Positions 43,323 through 53,496 of a DNA stretch of 64,000 nucleotides are shown here, piece after piece. The translations under genes and the position numbers were made by a program. The stretch lies in assembly GCA_021292165.1 (NCBI GenBank), contig CM037878.1, positions 249,664,968 through 249,728,967 on the forward strand. The letters run 5' to 3'. This stretch comes from Shinisaurus crocodilurus (taxonomy: Eukaryota > Chordata > Lepidosauria > Squamata > Shinisauridae). Every line of letters begins with the position of its first letter. The stretch's first letter is position 1. The notes under the pieces were generated by a model that was not told the origin of the DNA, searched no databases, and worked only from the letters and a program-made list of their open reading frames with translations.

Positions 43323-43675
43323 TAGGGTTGTAGAATCGAGCCTCGCCAGGCAAAACGAGGTCGAAATTGGCCCCGCTCACGCCCGGTGAGGCCTTAGCTT
43401 ATGTCTTCAGGGCGGCCTGTTCTGTCCTGTCGCGTCACTTCAGGGACCGGAAATGACGCGACAGAACCCTGCACAGGCGCGCTGGACCCCTGTGGCACGT
43501 TCTGCGCCTGCGCAGGGTCCCGTCGCGTCATTTCCGGTCTCGGAAGTGACGGACGGGGCCAGAGACGTTTGATCGAGCGGCGCGGAGAACCTCTCCGCAC
43601 CGCTCAGAAGATCAGGTCGGGCGGCCGCCCCCACGGAGAATCGAGTTGGGGGCGCGACCAGGTATGGATCCATCG
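43323..43675. mobile_element. CpG-rich foldback element copy
   Basis: Starts tagggttgtagaatcgagcc. Palindrome arms: tgtcgcgtcacttcagggac with ccggaaatgacgcgacagaa, then tcccgtcgcgtcatttccgg with ggaagtgacgg. The shared order gcgctggacccc, gcctgcgcagggtcc, gcggcgcggagaacctctcc and ggcggccgcccccacgg matches 22495-22998. The central aagccctgttgccc block is missing. The right border (near catcgcta) is uncertain. Confidence 0.7.
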
Positions 43676-43984
43676 CTACCGCCACTGGTCCTTTTGCATG
43701 GGTTCGGGAGTTAACAGGTTAACCGGCATGGTAAAAACTCCCTTGTGCGGCTCCCAGGCTATCTGTGGACAACCGCGCTGAAATTGCACTGAATCAGAGA
43801 CAGCTTCAACCAGGCAGCTATTGTTTATAACATGTTTAATTGAGCGAAGCGGGTCAGGCAGAGAAGGAATTCACAGTAAACAGAAACAGTCTATAAAAAG
43901 CAGTGAAGCGTAACGCTCCAATACACAAACCGGCTAAATGAGGCTTGCAAAGCTACAGACAGTATTTTACATTACATCAGAGAA

Positions 43985-44235
43985 CCTAAATATTTATTTA
44001 TTTATTTATTTTATTATATTTATACCCCGCCTTTTTTCCTGCAAGGAACCCAAGGCGGCTTACATAATCCTCCTGCTCCTCTCCATTTTATCCTCAAAAC
44101 AACCCTGTGAGGTAGGTTAGGGTGAGAGTCAGTGACTGGCCCAAAGTCACCCAGTGAGTTTCATGGCTGAGCGGGGACTAGAACCCGGATCTCCCTAGTC
44201 CCAGTCCAACACTCTCACCACTATGCCACTAAACT
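43985..44235 (-). mobile_element. Sauria-type SINE
   Basis: Reverse complement of the family: ATTT tail, taccccgccttttttcctgc, aaggcggcttacataatcct, tgtgaggtaggttag, ccagtgagtttcatgg, ccggatctccctagtccc. Full-length, close to 25262-25530. Confidence 0.93.
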
Positions 44236-44239
44236 AACA

Positions 44240-44805
44240 CTGAAAGCTAATCCTAACTATTCTCAGTAAATCATGCAGACTTGCAGCAGGCTCCCAAGCA
44301 TTCGGCTTGGGGGTTGAGAGTCCTGACTTGGCTGTAGCCGAAAGCCCGTTCCGTGCGGTCCTGCACCTTGTTCCCAGCAACTCTATGGGGCTTGGTTGTT
44401 CCTTTTTACCCCCTCCCTTGCCTTTCACCCCCACCTTCTCTTCTGATGACAGACTGGACTGGTTCTGCCCAGCAGGGGTGTCATGGCGCCCCTTGGGTGC
44501 TTGTGGGTACTTGGCAGCTCTTTGAGACTACTGGAGGGGAACCATTGGGGTAAATGCAGATGTGTCCCATTGAGGTGAATGCAAATGTAGGTCGATGTGA
44601 ATGTCTGCTCGGACCTGAGCCTCCCTGCCCTAGGCAGAAATTAGGCAGGTGGCGGAGGGGGGGGGTCTGTGTCCGGTCAGGCTTTCTCTCAACACAAAGG
44701 GTCCCCCCCTCCTAAATATTTATTTAGGTTTTATAATGAGTAGTAGTCCTAAACTAATTCACAACTTATTCCCAGATTTACAAACCAATTCAGTTTGTTT
44801 TAAGC
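44240..44805. other. unique sequence with short G/C runs
   Basis: No recognised family. G runs lie near 44659. The sequence aaatgtaggtcgatgtgaat is a diverged repeat of the preceding aaatgcagatgtgtcccatt. Confidence 0.35.
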
Positions 44806-44810
44806 TGATT

Positions 44811-44908
44811 TAGGCTCCAATCCTATACTCACTTACCTGGGAATAAACCCCATTGAACTTAATGGGACTTACTTCTGTGTAGGCATGTATAAGATTGCAC
44901 TGTTAGTC
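44811..44908. repeat. short hairpin repeat, best copy
   Basis: The left arm (ccaatcctatactcacttac, ctgggaataa) and right arm (acttacttctgtgtagg, catgtataagattgcactg) are mirrored around ccccattgaacttaatggg. The length is about 95 bp. Related copies or fragments lie at 7825, 41950, 42950, 51376, 58534 and 61970. It looks like a very abundant MITE-like family. Confidence 0.75.
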
Positions 44909-45044
44909 CCATTGAGGTCAGTTTTATTATTCTGTGGGCTAGTCAGTATCATAGAAGTGTGATGTATTCCAGTGAAACCAGCTCTCCTGTGGCAATCATG
45001 CGCTTTCCAAATAGAAAAACATATAAATGCTGAAATATTTTTGG

Positions 45045-45073
45045 AGATAGATAGATAGATAGATAGATAGATA
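45045..45073. repeat. (GATA)n microsatellite
   Basis: About seven GATA units. Confidence 0.95.
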
Positions 45074-45079
45074 TTTGAT

Positions 45080-45710
45080 TCATCTTTCTCTTTCCAGGTT
45101 GGCACCAAAAAGAAAGATGTGTCTGTTCTCATATTGCTCAAGATGGGGTTGTGAATAATTACATAATAGGCATACTGTGTGAATTAATTAGTGGCATCCT
45201 AAATTATGTTTAAAATACTGAAGATGCTGACATATATTGCTGTGAGAAAACCCACACCTTCTAAACCAGAGATGGGCAGATAAATGTTTCTTCTGCAGTT
45301 TTAACACTCTGAGTAATAGCCAAAGAAAATTTTCTGACATCCATGTTTATGTAGTGCAAGCAAGTACAAAGACAATATAAATTGAACAGCAGGCATTGTA
45401 CATATTAATTGACTTTCCAAGAGAAAAATGGCAGACTTTAAAAAAAAGTGTGAATACTCTTGGCTAGTTGAACAAGAGTCTAGACATCACATAATAAAAA
45501 TCCACTAAAATTAAAGGATAAAGCATTTTTACAACCTATCCCTCCCATTTCCTTATATTGGAATATTGTTCAACGTTTTATTACCTTGGTCATACATGGG
45601 CATTCCAAATAGCTTTGTGCATGAAAACACATTAAAGAATGCACTATGGATCTTAACAAAAATGATAAAAACTACTTTTAAACTCCACTTCACACTCAGA
45701 ATGTCAGTAT
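45080..45710. other. AT-rich unique sequence
   Basis: No recognised family. It contains none of the RT or SINE marks. Confidence 0.4.
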
Positions 45711-45715
45711 AAGGA

Positions 45716-45850
45716 AAAACAACAACAAAGAGACATTTGGCACCTGAAAGACTAACACATTTATTCTGGCATAACCTTTTGTGGACGTCATCAGATGCAT
45801 GGAGCATTTTGGAGAGTTTCTGGTAAATATATACAGTACATGTGGTGGGA
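45716..45850 (+). repeat. dispersed repeat, cacttcatca family
   Basis: aagagacatttggcacctga, aagactaacacatttattct, ggcataaccttttgtgg and gtcatcagatgcatgg follow the order seen at 51088-51185. The class is not recognised. Confidence 0.6.
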
Positions 45851-46152
45851 AGAGGAAGAATTGAAAACAGTGAGGTCAGAAGAAAATTAAATGTGGGAAG
45901 CATGTATATATTTATTTATTCATTACACTTCTGATCCACCCAATAACCAATGGCAGTGGCAATCACATTATTAATAGTGGTCATTCACAGTGCAGTTGTT
46001 GCTGATAACACAAACATCCTGGCACTAGGTAAGCCAGTTAACACATGTCGCATGATTTAAAAACAAACAAAACACTTTATCCCAATTCAAGCCTCTGCTG
46101 ATAGACTTAAGCCTGTTGATGAATTCTAACTCAGCAGTGTCTCACTTTAATC

Positions 46153-46358
46153 CAGTGGAGGCTGGTGGCTGCAAAGTCAGTGGGGCAGTATATCCACTCT
46201 GGGCTGCAGTCTGAACTTTTAAGCAGTTGTCCATGGTGCTGAACCTAGATTGGGGTGGGGGCTAGGGTTCAGCACCATGGACAGCTGCTTAAAAGTTCAG
46301 ACTGAAACCCACAGTAGATACACCACCCCACTGACTTTGCAGCCACCAGCCTCCACTG
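46153..46358. mobile_element. palindromic hAT MITE
   Basis: 206 bp, same ends as 36085-36286 (cagtggaggctggtgg and its mirror). The arms cttttaagcagttgtccatg and catggacagctgcttaaaag are mirrored. Candidate 8-bp flanks ctttaatc and ttctagtc agree at only 5 of 8, so it is probably older. Confidence 0.85.
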
Positions 46359-47060
46359 TTCTAGTCTCCCTTTGAAGTTTCTTCACCCCACCTCCACTTT
46401 GAGGTCAGTGACAGAGTGTGATAAGACAGATATGATCCCTAAGATGGTCGCACCTTTCTCTCTGCCCTCCCCACACCAGACAAGACCTGGCTGGGACACA
46501 TGTTCACTGGCACAGGATTCTCTCATTGATGCACACTGGATGGGGGTGGCTGACTGGAACTGCCTGCTCCCTTACTGCCTGATTATCCCAACCTGATCTG
46601 GGAAAGAGAGATCCATTTTATTCTAATGCTTCCCTGTGAGTGGTTGTAGGAGGGGGTAAGTGACGTGCATTTCTGTTCCTTATTTAATGCCATTGTTGGA
46701 TTAGAAGTTCAATCAACAGATCCTCATGTGCAGCAGTAAACTACAGCCACATACTGCAGAGAGATGTCTGCAACCTCACCTGTGTGACGGATGGTTTAGG
46801 GTTGCAGGGAGGAAGAAGGCAAAGTATGTTTATAAGTGGGGTCCAAGTTCAGAAAGTTAAAGCCACGTTGGTGTAATGAGACTTGAAGTACCTGTGATCT
46901 GCATGGTGCAGGTACCTGGCAGGCAGCCCTGGCGCAAGCTCTCCCACCACCAGAGGCGGGAAAGCACACATGTCGCTGCTGCCTCCTACCCGCTTACTGC
47001 CACTGCCACCACATTGCCCCACGACCCCCACCCCATTGCCGCCACATCACTCACCACCAC

Positions 47061-47110
47061 CTGCCCTCTGGCTCATGCTGAGGATCCTCTCAGCATGAGC
47101 CAGAGGGCAG
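47061..47110. repeat. perfect 22-bp inverted repeat with 6-bp loop
   Basis: The 22-bp arm ctgccctctggctcatgctgag (written here in parts: ctgccctctggctcatgct, gag) has an exact mirror after gatcct. No element ends were found around it. Confidence 0.9.
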
Positions 47111-47399
47111 GAGGGCTCTCTCTGCAGACTCACACATCGGTTGGAGGAAGCAGCCAATGTGTCCCTTCAAACAGCTTGCTGAACTATGTGGCTCTGAGGG
47201 ACTCTTTCTGATCTCCTGGGACACCCCTCCAACAGTGCCTGGCTCTGAGGAAAGGCCCCCTCAAAGGTTAAGTCATTTCAGCCTGGCCAGCTGTCTCTGA
47301 AGAGCCACGCTGGCTGGCCACACACCTGGCTGGCTGGCATGGCTGTCCAGAAAGCTGGCCCGTGCTCTGGCTTACACTGAGAGGATTCCCAGAGCTGAA

Positions 47400-47620
47400 A
47401 GGATCTTGCTCAGAGTGAAACCGAGGGCGGGCGGCTGCTCTGGAGAGCCCTGCCAGCCTCTCTCGCTAAGGCATTTGCTACAGCAGGAAAGTGAGCCCGG
47501 GGGGGGGGCTTCCAGAGCAAACGCGAATGTTGCCGAGTGGGCGGCTGCTCTGGAGAGCCCCACCTGCTCCACTCTCCCACTGTGGCAAATGCCGTTGCAT
47601 GAGGAGAGTCTCTGGCGGGG
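47400..47620. repeat. GC-rich direct repeat
   Basis: gggcggctgctctggagagc(cc) occurs at about 47428 and 47539, each followed by cctctcgctaaggcatttgc or ctcccactgtggcaaatgcc. The two are weakly related. The overlapping ORFs on both strands are by-products. Confidence 0.6.
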
Positions 47621-47799
47621 CTCTTTGTCGGAACACCCGCTGGAGGCAGTGTTGGAAGGCGCTTCTGGTAGGGGGAGTGCCCAGCTCACCACTCCTGCTC
47701 CACTGCCTGAAGTGGGGGATTCACCACACCTCATGGGAGGGTGTCCTGTGCCCATCTTGTGGCACAAACAAATCCTGCTGGCAAGCTAACACAAAACAC

Positions 47800-48105
47800 C
47801 AGAAGTAAGTAGTGAGAACTTTGGGAGCAAATCAGGTTTCATAGATCAGCTTATTAGCTCTCACAACAAAAGTTTAATGGTTTAATCATATAGCTGATGG
47901 CAATTAGCTATAGGCTCAATATTTAATTCAAAGAACAGTTAAACGCCTATAACTATAACCATGTCAGGGATCAATACAACTTGGTTTCCCTGTTGCAATC
48001 TCTGTGGTTCAAAATACAGGGCAAGGGGCTCGAATGATTCCTGGTGTAAATCAGCCCAGGCAATCAAAGACAAGGGTTCCAGAAAAAGAACGAAGTAAAT
48101 CCACA
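47800..48105. other. unique non-coding sequence
   Basis: No recognised family before the MITE at 48108. Confidence 0.35.
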
Positions 48106-48107
48106 TA

Positions 48108-48358
48108 CAGTAATGTCCTTGGATTGAGAGCATAATTCGTTCCGGAAACGTGCTTGTAATCCAAAACACTCTTATATCAAAACTAAATCCCCCCCAAAAA
48201 ATTGTACAGAGATTTTTAATTTAAGCCACACTACAGTACTTGTACTGCAAGACTGTCGCTTGTATATCAAGTCAAGAAAAAATTAATAAATATTTAAAAA
48301 TTTGCTTGTCTTGCAAAACGCTCTCAAACCAAGTTACTTGCAATCCAAGGTATTACTG
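48108..48358. mobile_element. pogo/Tigger-like MITE, second copy
   Basis: Reverse-oriented relative to 8849-9098: cagtaatgtccttggattga ... gcaatccaaggtattactg. The TA target is intact at the left (48106-48107), while the right flank reads TC. About 85-90% like the first copy by eye, a rough figure. Confidence 0.8.
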
Positions 48359-48439
48359 TCTGCAGAGATTTAGTCCAGCCTTGAATTATTTGTTGGTACT
48401 TCCATGCTACATGGGTCCAGACCTATCAAATCCAAGAGT

Positions 48440-48757
48440 CAAAAGAGAAGCCCAGGCCGGGGAGCAACTGCCATCAGCTCCTGAAATGACCATCACTGGC
48501 CTGAGAGGGCTGTTGGGGCAGCCCCTCCCCTGCCTTCCCTGAGGCTACAGAGGGAAGGCAGAAGAAAAGCCCAGGCCAGGGAGATTGTACCAGCAGCTCC
48601 AGAAGAAACCTTCAGTTGGCCTGAGAGAACTGGTGCATGTTTGGTTGGGGGGGGGGGACGTTTGTTTGTTTGAGTTTTTAAACATTGTAAACCACTTTGG
48701 GTGCCTTAGCAGAAAGGCGGTATAGAAATGTAATAAATAAATAAATAAATAAAACAT
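48440..48757 (+). mobile_element. LINE 3' UTR with internal duplication and tail
   Basis: Two related units, aagcccaggccggggagcaa...ctggcctgagaggg (48448) and aaagcccaggccagggagat...ttggcctgagagaac (48563), are followed by cattgtaaaccactttgggt, gccttagcagaaaggcggta, tagaaatg and an AAATA tail. This is a LINE 3' end of an L2-like type. Confidence 0.65.
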
Positions 48758-48917
48758 CTACGTATTCAAGAGTAAGTCCAGGGAAATCCACACATAGGGG
48801 TGGGTGATCCGCTGAGACCCGACCCACCTCCAGCTTGGCAGACGCTGCTGCTGTGCCTGCTGAGACAGGCCAAAACTGGATGCGCACTCACCGCTTGCTG
48901 CAGTTCCATGTTCTCGG

Positions 48918-49015
48918 CGGGCCACTGTCTACGTAGAGAATGCCATAAGATATGCCACTTTTGGCGTATCTTACGGCATTCTCTATGTAAACAGCGGCCC
49001 ACCAGGAAACTGGAA
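48918..49015. repeat. imperfect hairpin
   Basis: gggccactgtctacgtagag, aatgccataagatatgcca mirrored by tggcgtatcttacggcattc, tctatgtaaacagcggccc. Arms about 42 bp. Confidence 0.85.
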
Positions 49016-49095
49016 GTCAGTTCCCCGGTGCGACTCAGGAGAATGCAAGTTGAGCTGGGGAAAGTAAGTGGGACGAAGTTCGGGGGGGTTGAGCC

Positions 49096-49590
49096 TAGGG
49101 ATGTCACTACGAATATTGGGGGGCTGGAGCGAGGCTGAAATCAGCCCCACTCACAGCCCCCCGATATTCGCAGACTTACCTTGCTGCGCCGCTCGGTCCA
49201 CGCCACGCCGCCCGCGCGGGCTCCATCACGTCATTTCTGGCTGTGACACGACGGGCCCTGCGCCGACGCGGCTGAACCCTGTTGCTGCGGTTTTGGTGTA
49301 GAAACCAGGGCAACAGGGCTTAAAACGGCTGTGATGGCCATTTTAAGCCCTGTTGCCCTGGTTCCCTTCCTACACCAAAACCGCAGCAACAGGGTTCAGC
49401 TGCGTCGGCGCTGGGCCCGTCGTGTCACAGCTGGAAATGATGCGATGGAGCCTGCGTGGGTGGTGCGGTAAACTGAGCAGCGCAGAAAGCGGGCAGAGAG
49501 CCCCTCCGCGCCCCTCCGCGCCTCGGAGAATCGGGCATCGGGGGGGGCTCCGTGGCGCGGAAAGCTGAGGCAATTCGGTGGGGTCCATTA
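49096..49590. mobile_element. CpG-rich foldback element copy
   Basis: Starts tagggatgtcactacgaata. Long palindrome 49225-49445: cgacgggccctgcgccgacg, cggctgaaccctgttgctgc, ggttttggtgtagaaaccag, ggcaacagggcttaaaac and full mirror after gctgtgatgg. Followed by agcgcagaaagcgggc and ctcggagaatcg. The right border is uncertain. Confidence 0.72.
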
Positions 49591-50063
49591 AGGTACAAAA
49601 TCCACCACTAGCCCAGCCAGTTTGCTAGATTTCCACCCCTGAACAAATTCCTCGCACATCCCTACCCCCACACACAGAGATTTAGATTACCATAGCTTCC
49701 ACTTTAGTATCTCTACGCTACATGGGTCAGCAAATCCAAGAGTCACAAGCAGTCCAAGTCACCAGGCCCTCTGGTCCATCGAAGATGAAGATAACCAATC
49801 CATAGCAAGCAGGATTTCAGGGTCTATGAAAAGTATAACAGTACATTTCATGGAATGTTCTTAATGATTCATAATGCTCACATGATTCACGTACAGTGTG
49901 ATGATTCATATACAGTATTCTAGGTTTCACAGACAATTCAAGAGAAACAGATTAAAGTCCAGGTGATAAGTGTTTTTCACAGCTCAGATGGAGGGAAGTC
50001 GCAAACATGAAGGGTTACAGGCAGTAAATGAACGAATAGGAATGAGAGACAATAAAAGATTGA

Positions 50064-50322
50064 GAGGGATGTAACTGTTCGCCCCGCGCTCAAGTCCGTG
50101 CGGGGCTCGTGCGGGCCTACGGGCCTACCTTTTGCAGCGGCAGCTTGCCTCTCCACGGCGAGCCGCCCGCGCTGGTCCTGTCGCGTCACATCCGGCCCCA
50201 GAAGTGACGCGATGGGACCCTGCGCAGGTGCGCTGGACCCCCACGCGCCATATTGCACCTGCGCAGGCTCCCCATTGCGTCACTTCCGGGGCTGGATGTG
50301 ACGCGATGGGACCAGCGCTGGC
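50064..50322. mobile_element. CpG-rich foldback element, left part (interrupted)
   Basis: Starts gagggatgtaactgttcgcc. Arms: ggtcctgtcgcgtcacatcc, ccagaagtgacgcgatggga, ccctgcgcaggtgcgctgga, ccattgcgtcacttccgggg, gatgtgacgcgatgggacca. It breaks at the hAT insertion with gcgctggc and continues at 52428. Confidence 0.75.
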
Positions 50323-50519
50323 CAGTGGCGTAGCGTGGGTTGTCAGCACCCAGGGCAAGGCAAGTAATTTGTGCCCCCTAACCCGTGGATTTTAGCACTC
50401 GAGTCTCTTCCACTAGATTAGTTAAAGAAACCCTGATCCGTGCTCTTTAGCGGGCAGAGACGGTCTCCTTCATTAACATGAAAGCCTCTCAGAAGGCACC
50501 TCCACTACCTTACACGCTA

Positions 50520-50775
50520 TGATTTGTTTTACATTTTTATGTATTTATTTATTGCATTTATATCCCGCCTTTTTTCCTGCAAGGAACCCCAGGCGGTTTA
50601 CATAATAATCCTCCTCTCCATGTTATCCTCACAACAACCCTGTGAGGTAGGTTAGGCTGGGAGTCAGTGACTGGCTCGAAGTCACCCAGTGAGCTTTATG
50701 GCAGAGTGAGTGGGGACTAGAACCCGGATCTCCCGAGTCCCAGTCCAACACTCTAACCGTTAGGCAACCCTAGCT
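50520..50775 (-). mobile_element. Sauria-type SINE inside the hAT element
   Basis: Reverse complement of the family: tgcatttatatcccgccttt, tcctgcaaggaaccccaggc, cctgtgaggtaggttaggct, ccagtgagctttatgg, ctagaacccggatctcccga. An extra agagtgagtg precedes the head. Confidence 0.92.
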
Positions 50776-51087
50776 CCTTTGAGCATCGAAGAGGTTAAAC
50801 AGTTGCTGCTGAATCAGTTACAAAATTCAAACGAGAAACTCACAAAAACAGTAGCAACCCATTGAAATCAATGGCATGCTTTCGTTTTGTTCCGTGTTAA
50901 TTTATTCTAGAGGAACCGCTGCCTCCGCCTCTGGATCTGTACTCACAATCACCAAATCCGAATTGCAATCTCCACTTAGTCCCTATACACGCGTTTACCC
51001 GGATCTGCCTCTTGGCTCCTCCTTCCACCCCACGAAGGGACGTTTAAAAAGTGTTGAATACCATCTTGAGAATTCAAACGGTTAGAG

Positions 51088-51185
51088 ACAAAAACAACCA
51101 AGAGTCCTGTGGCACCTTAAAGGCTAACCCATTTATTATGGCATAAGCTTTTCAGATGCATGAAAAGTTATCCTGACTTACCCTG
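51088..51185 (+). repeat. dispersed repeat, cacttcatca family
   Basis: accaagagtcctgtggcacc, ttaaaggctaacccatttat and tatggcataagcttttcaga are the best-preserved version in the window. Confidence 0.65.
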
Positions 51186-51375
51186 AGCTGCAGGTAAATG
51201 TTTAAAGTTGTTCCATTTGTTTGTTTGTTTTTAAAGTTTTGAATTTGTTTCCAAAGTTTTCAGACTGGTTTTTAATGGGCCAAGGCGGCTCCCCGCCATT
51301 TGTGCTGGCTCGCCCATCATGTGCCCCTTCTTAAGAACACGTCGCTCAGGCTGCACATCCCGGGCTATGCACATA

Positions 51376-51432
51376 CTTTGGGCGCGATCCAGTGGGACTT
51401 TACTCGCGAGTAAACGTGCGTAGGGTTGAACT
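51376..51432. repeat. short hairpin repeat fragment
   Basis: gcgcgatccagtgggacttt, actcgcgagtaaacgtgcgt, agggttg. A CpG-richer version of the arm at 44811-44908. Confidence 0.45.
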
Positions 51433-51546
51433 ACTTGTCCCCTTGCTTACAATTAGCAGGGAGCTCGGCGAAACTTCCTTCGGGAGTGCCAGACTTTGAA
51501 ATCTCCCTCCCGGTGGGGGGAATCTGCCAGTTGGTTGGTATATACA

Positions 51547-51573
51547 TTAAATAAATAAATAAATAAATAAATA
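51547..51573. repeat. (AAAT)n microsatellite
   Basis: About six AAAT units. Confidence 0.95.
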
Positions 51574-51978
51574 GGCATCTATGGAGATCGAATGAGACGT
51601 CCTTCCTTCCTTAGACGTGGAGCTGCTTTTTACAGAAGAGGAGAAGGAGATTGGAATAGGAAGGATTAAGCGAAATGGGGTGAATTTTGCTACCATTTTT
51701 TTAAAAAGTCAAAAGGAGGGGAGGGGAGGGAGGGGCCTGCCTGCGTGGGCCAGACTTTCTCTTGAGGAGCAGCTCCTTGCTTTCCCTCTTTCCTGCTGTC
51801 ACCCTCTCATCTGCACAAAGTGGCTAAAGGAGTCACTGCACAGAGAATAAAGCTACTCCTCCTGGTTGCATTCAGAGAGAGCAAATAACAAATGTCCCCA
51901 TCTCTACCAAGCCAGTCCAAGGAGAGGAAGATAAGGGTAGCCTCTCCATTTGCTTCACGGCTGTTACTGTCAATTTGA

Positions 51979-52006
51979 CACACACACACACACACACACA
52001 CACACT
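51979..52006. repeat. (CA)n microsatellite
   Basis: Uninterrupted CA tract followed by a C-rich run. It makes the VCVCV part of the minus ORFs. Confidence 0.95.
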
Positions 52007-52427
52007 CCCGCCCCCCCCAGCCCATTTTGTTTTGTTTTGTTTTTGTTTTTCCTGCCGCTCTGATCTCTGAAGTGTTACTAATGGCACCTCCTGGATCTCT
52101 GCCTTGACGGAGGCAACAGCCAATCAGTAGCCAAAAGGAGCCGTGTATACAGCAGAATGTCCCCTTGGGAGCCGCTGCACTGTCCCTCCCCCAGATAGTC
52201 CCTCGCTCTCTCTTCGCACCCACCGCACCGCACGCCTGGCACCCCCCCCCTCCACAGTGGGCGGCGACCCGGCGGCTCGGATCGAATTCGCACAGCCAGC
52301 ACTGCAGAGAGAGTGAGTGAGCCAGGCAGGGGCAGAGAGCTGCGAGTGCGAGCGCGCCCCCCCAGATGTTGCGGCCCGGTGCGGCCGGGCCCCCCTGCAC
52401 CCCCCACGCTACGCCTCTGGCGCTGGC

Positions 52428-52548
52428 GGCTCAAGCGGCATGGAGAACTGCTCCACGCCACTCAGAAGATTGAGGCGGGGGGCTGCCCCCGCGGAGAGGC
52501 GAGCTGCGGAGAGCTGCGAGCCACCCCAAGGTTCGTGTTTCACCCCTA
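52428..52548. mobile_element. CpG-rich foldback element, right part
   Basis: ggctcaagcggcatggagaa, ctgctccacgccactcagaa, ggcggggggctgcccccgcg, then ggttcgtgtttcacccct. The end is an inverted match of gagggatgtaactgttcg at 50064. Candidate 8-bp flanks aaagattg (50055-50062) and aaagactg (52551-52558) agree at 7 of 8. Confidence 0.72.
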
Positions 52549-52559
52549 GTAAAGACTGT

Positions 52560-53100
52560 GTTCCCAGCAAAGGCTCCCAGCTTGGGCATCAGTTTAAAAG
52601 CATGGTTGGGGCTGCAATACCAACCTCCTAATGATCTAATTAGCAGGGGATTATAGCCCATAAATGAGCCCTATGCCAAACAGGGGTTCTACTCCAGCCT
52701 CTTGAGTTGACGTATCAACCTATGTGACACCTCTGGAAAACCCCGCCCCTTCTGCTAGTTTCCCATGGAGAGGCTGTTAGCTATCTTAACTGTAGGCATG
52801 ACATTCAAGGTTGAAAGCTAGCAGCTGGACAGGAGTGACTCACTCACTGAGTCCTGCTTTCCTCTGAAAAAACTGACCGAGATAAGCTCACATTTGTCCT
52901 GACATTCCAGAAGTTCATTAGGCCTGAACCAGCTCCCCCTTCCTCTTGCCATTACATGTAGGGATCCAAATGCAGTGCCCATGGGTGCAATGGTGTGGGC
53001 ACCTCCAATGGCACCCCACAAAGAGGTTTGCAACTTGGTGCCTGCGAGCATCTGAAATTATTTTTAAAATATTTTTGATTTTGTTTTGCTTAGCCCGATA
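52560..53100. other. unique non-coding sequence
   Basis: No recognised family. It separates the foldback element from the SINE. Confidence 0.4.
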
Positions 53101-53106
53101 GGAAGG

Positions 53107-53300
53107 AGCTGTAGCTCAGGACAGCACATGCTCTCTGTGCAGAAGGTCACAGGTTTGATCCCCAACATCTTCAGCTAGGGCAGGAAAAACACCTGCCTGA
53201 AACCCTGGAGAGCTGCTGCCAGTCGGTGTTGACAATACTGGGCTAGATGGACCAGTGTCTGACTCAATATAAGGCAGCTTTCTATGTTTCTATGTTCCAC
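53107..53300 (+). mobile_element. tRNA-derived SINE
   Basis: gagctgtagctcag (A box), ggtttgatccc (worn B box), cctgaaaccctggagagctg, gctagatggaccagtgtctg and tail tctatgtttctatgttcc. More diverged head than 4553-4755. Confidence 0.9.
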
Positions 53301-53419
53301 TTGGCAGAGTTTTCTCACATTTATTCAATGGGCTTCTGGTGGTCTTCAGACTGATTCTCTGACTGATGGCTGCTTTACACATGCGGGAGCCACCTGCCCA
53401 AGAAAATGTGTTTCATAGA

Positions 53420-53495
53420 TTTCATAGATCATAGAGTTGGAAGGAGCCTACAAGGCCATCGAGTCCAACCCCCTGCTTAGTGCAGGAAACTAGAG
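53420..53495 (-). mobile_element. CR1 3'-end fragment
   Basis: ttcatagatcatagagttgg, aaggagcctacaaggccatc, gagtccaaccccctgctt is the reversed CR1 3' tail found at 24490-24568. Confidence 0.85.
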
Positions 53496-53496
53496 G

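Larger units (their letters stand above)
48796..49664. mobile_element. TAGGG-ended composite element
   Basis: Outer ends taggggtgggtgatccgctg and cgcacatcccta. Flanks tccacaca (48788-48795) and cccccaca (49665-49672) agree at 6 of 8. It contains a hairpin at 48918-49015 (cgggccactgtctacgtaga, gaatgccataagatatgcc and mirror) and the CpG-rich foldback copy from 49096. Whether it is one element or two nested ones is unsure. Confidence 0.5.
50323..52419. mobile_element. 2.1-kb hAT-like element with perfect 8-bp target duplication
   Basis: Ends cagtggcgtagcgtgggttg and cacgctacgcctctg (reverse complement cagaggcgtagcgtg) form a terminal inverted repeat. The 8 bp gcgctggc flank both sides exactly (50315-50322 and 52420-52427). 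The target is the CpG-rich foldback element. No transposase ORF is visible. The interior carries a Sauria SINE, a cacttcatca-family repeat, a hairpin repeat fragment, an AAAT tract and a CA tract. The clean target duplication makes the insertion boundary unusually certain. Confidence 0.88.

Noticed and set aside
48360..48760. CRISPR-like or satellite repeat
   Set aside because: Only two diverged units, part of a LINE 3' UTR. No regular spacers.
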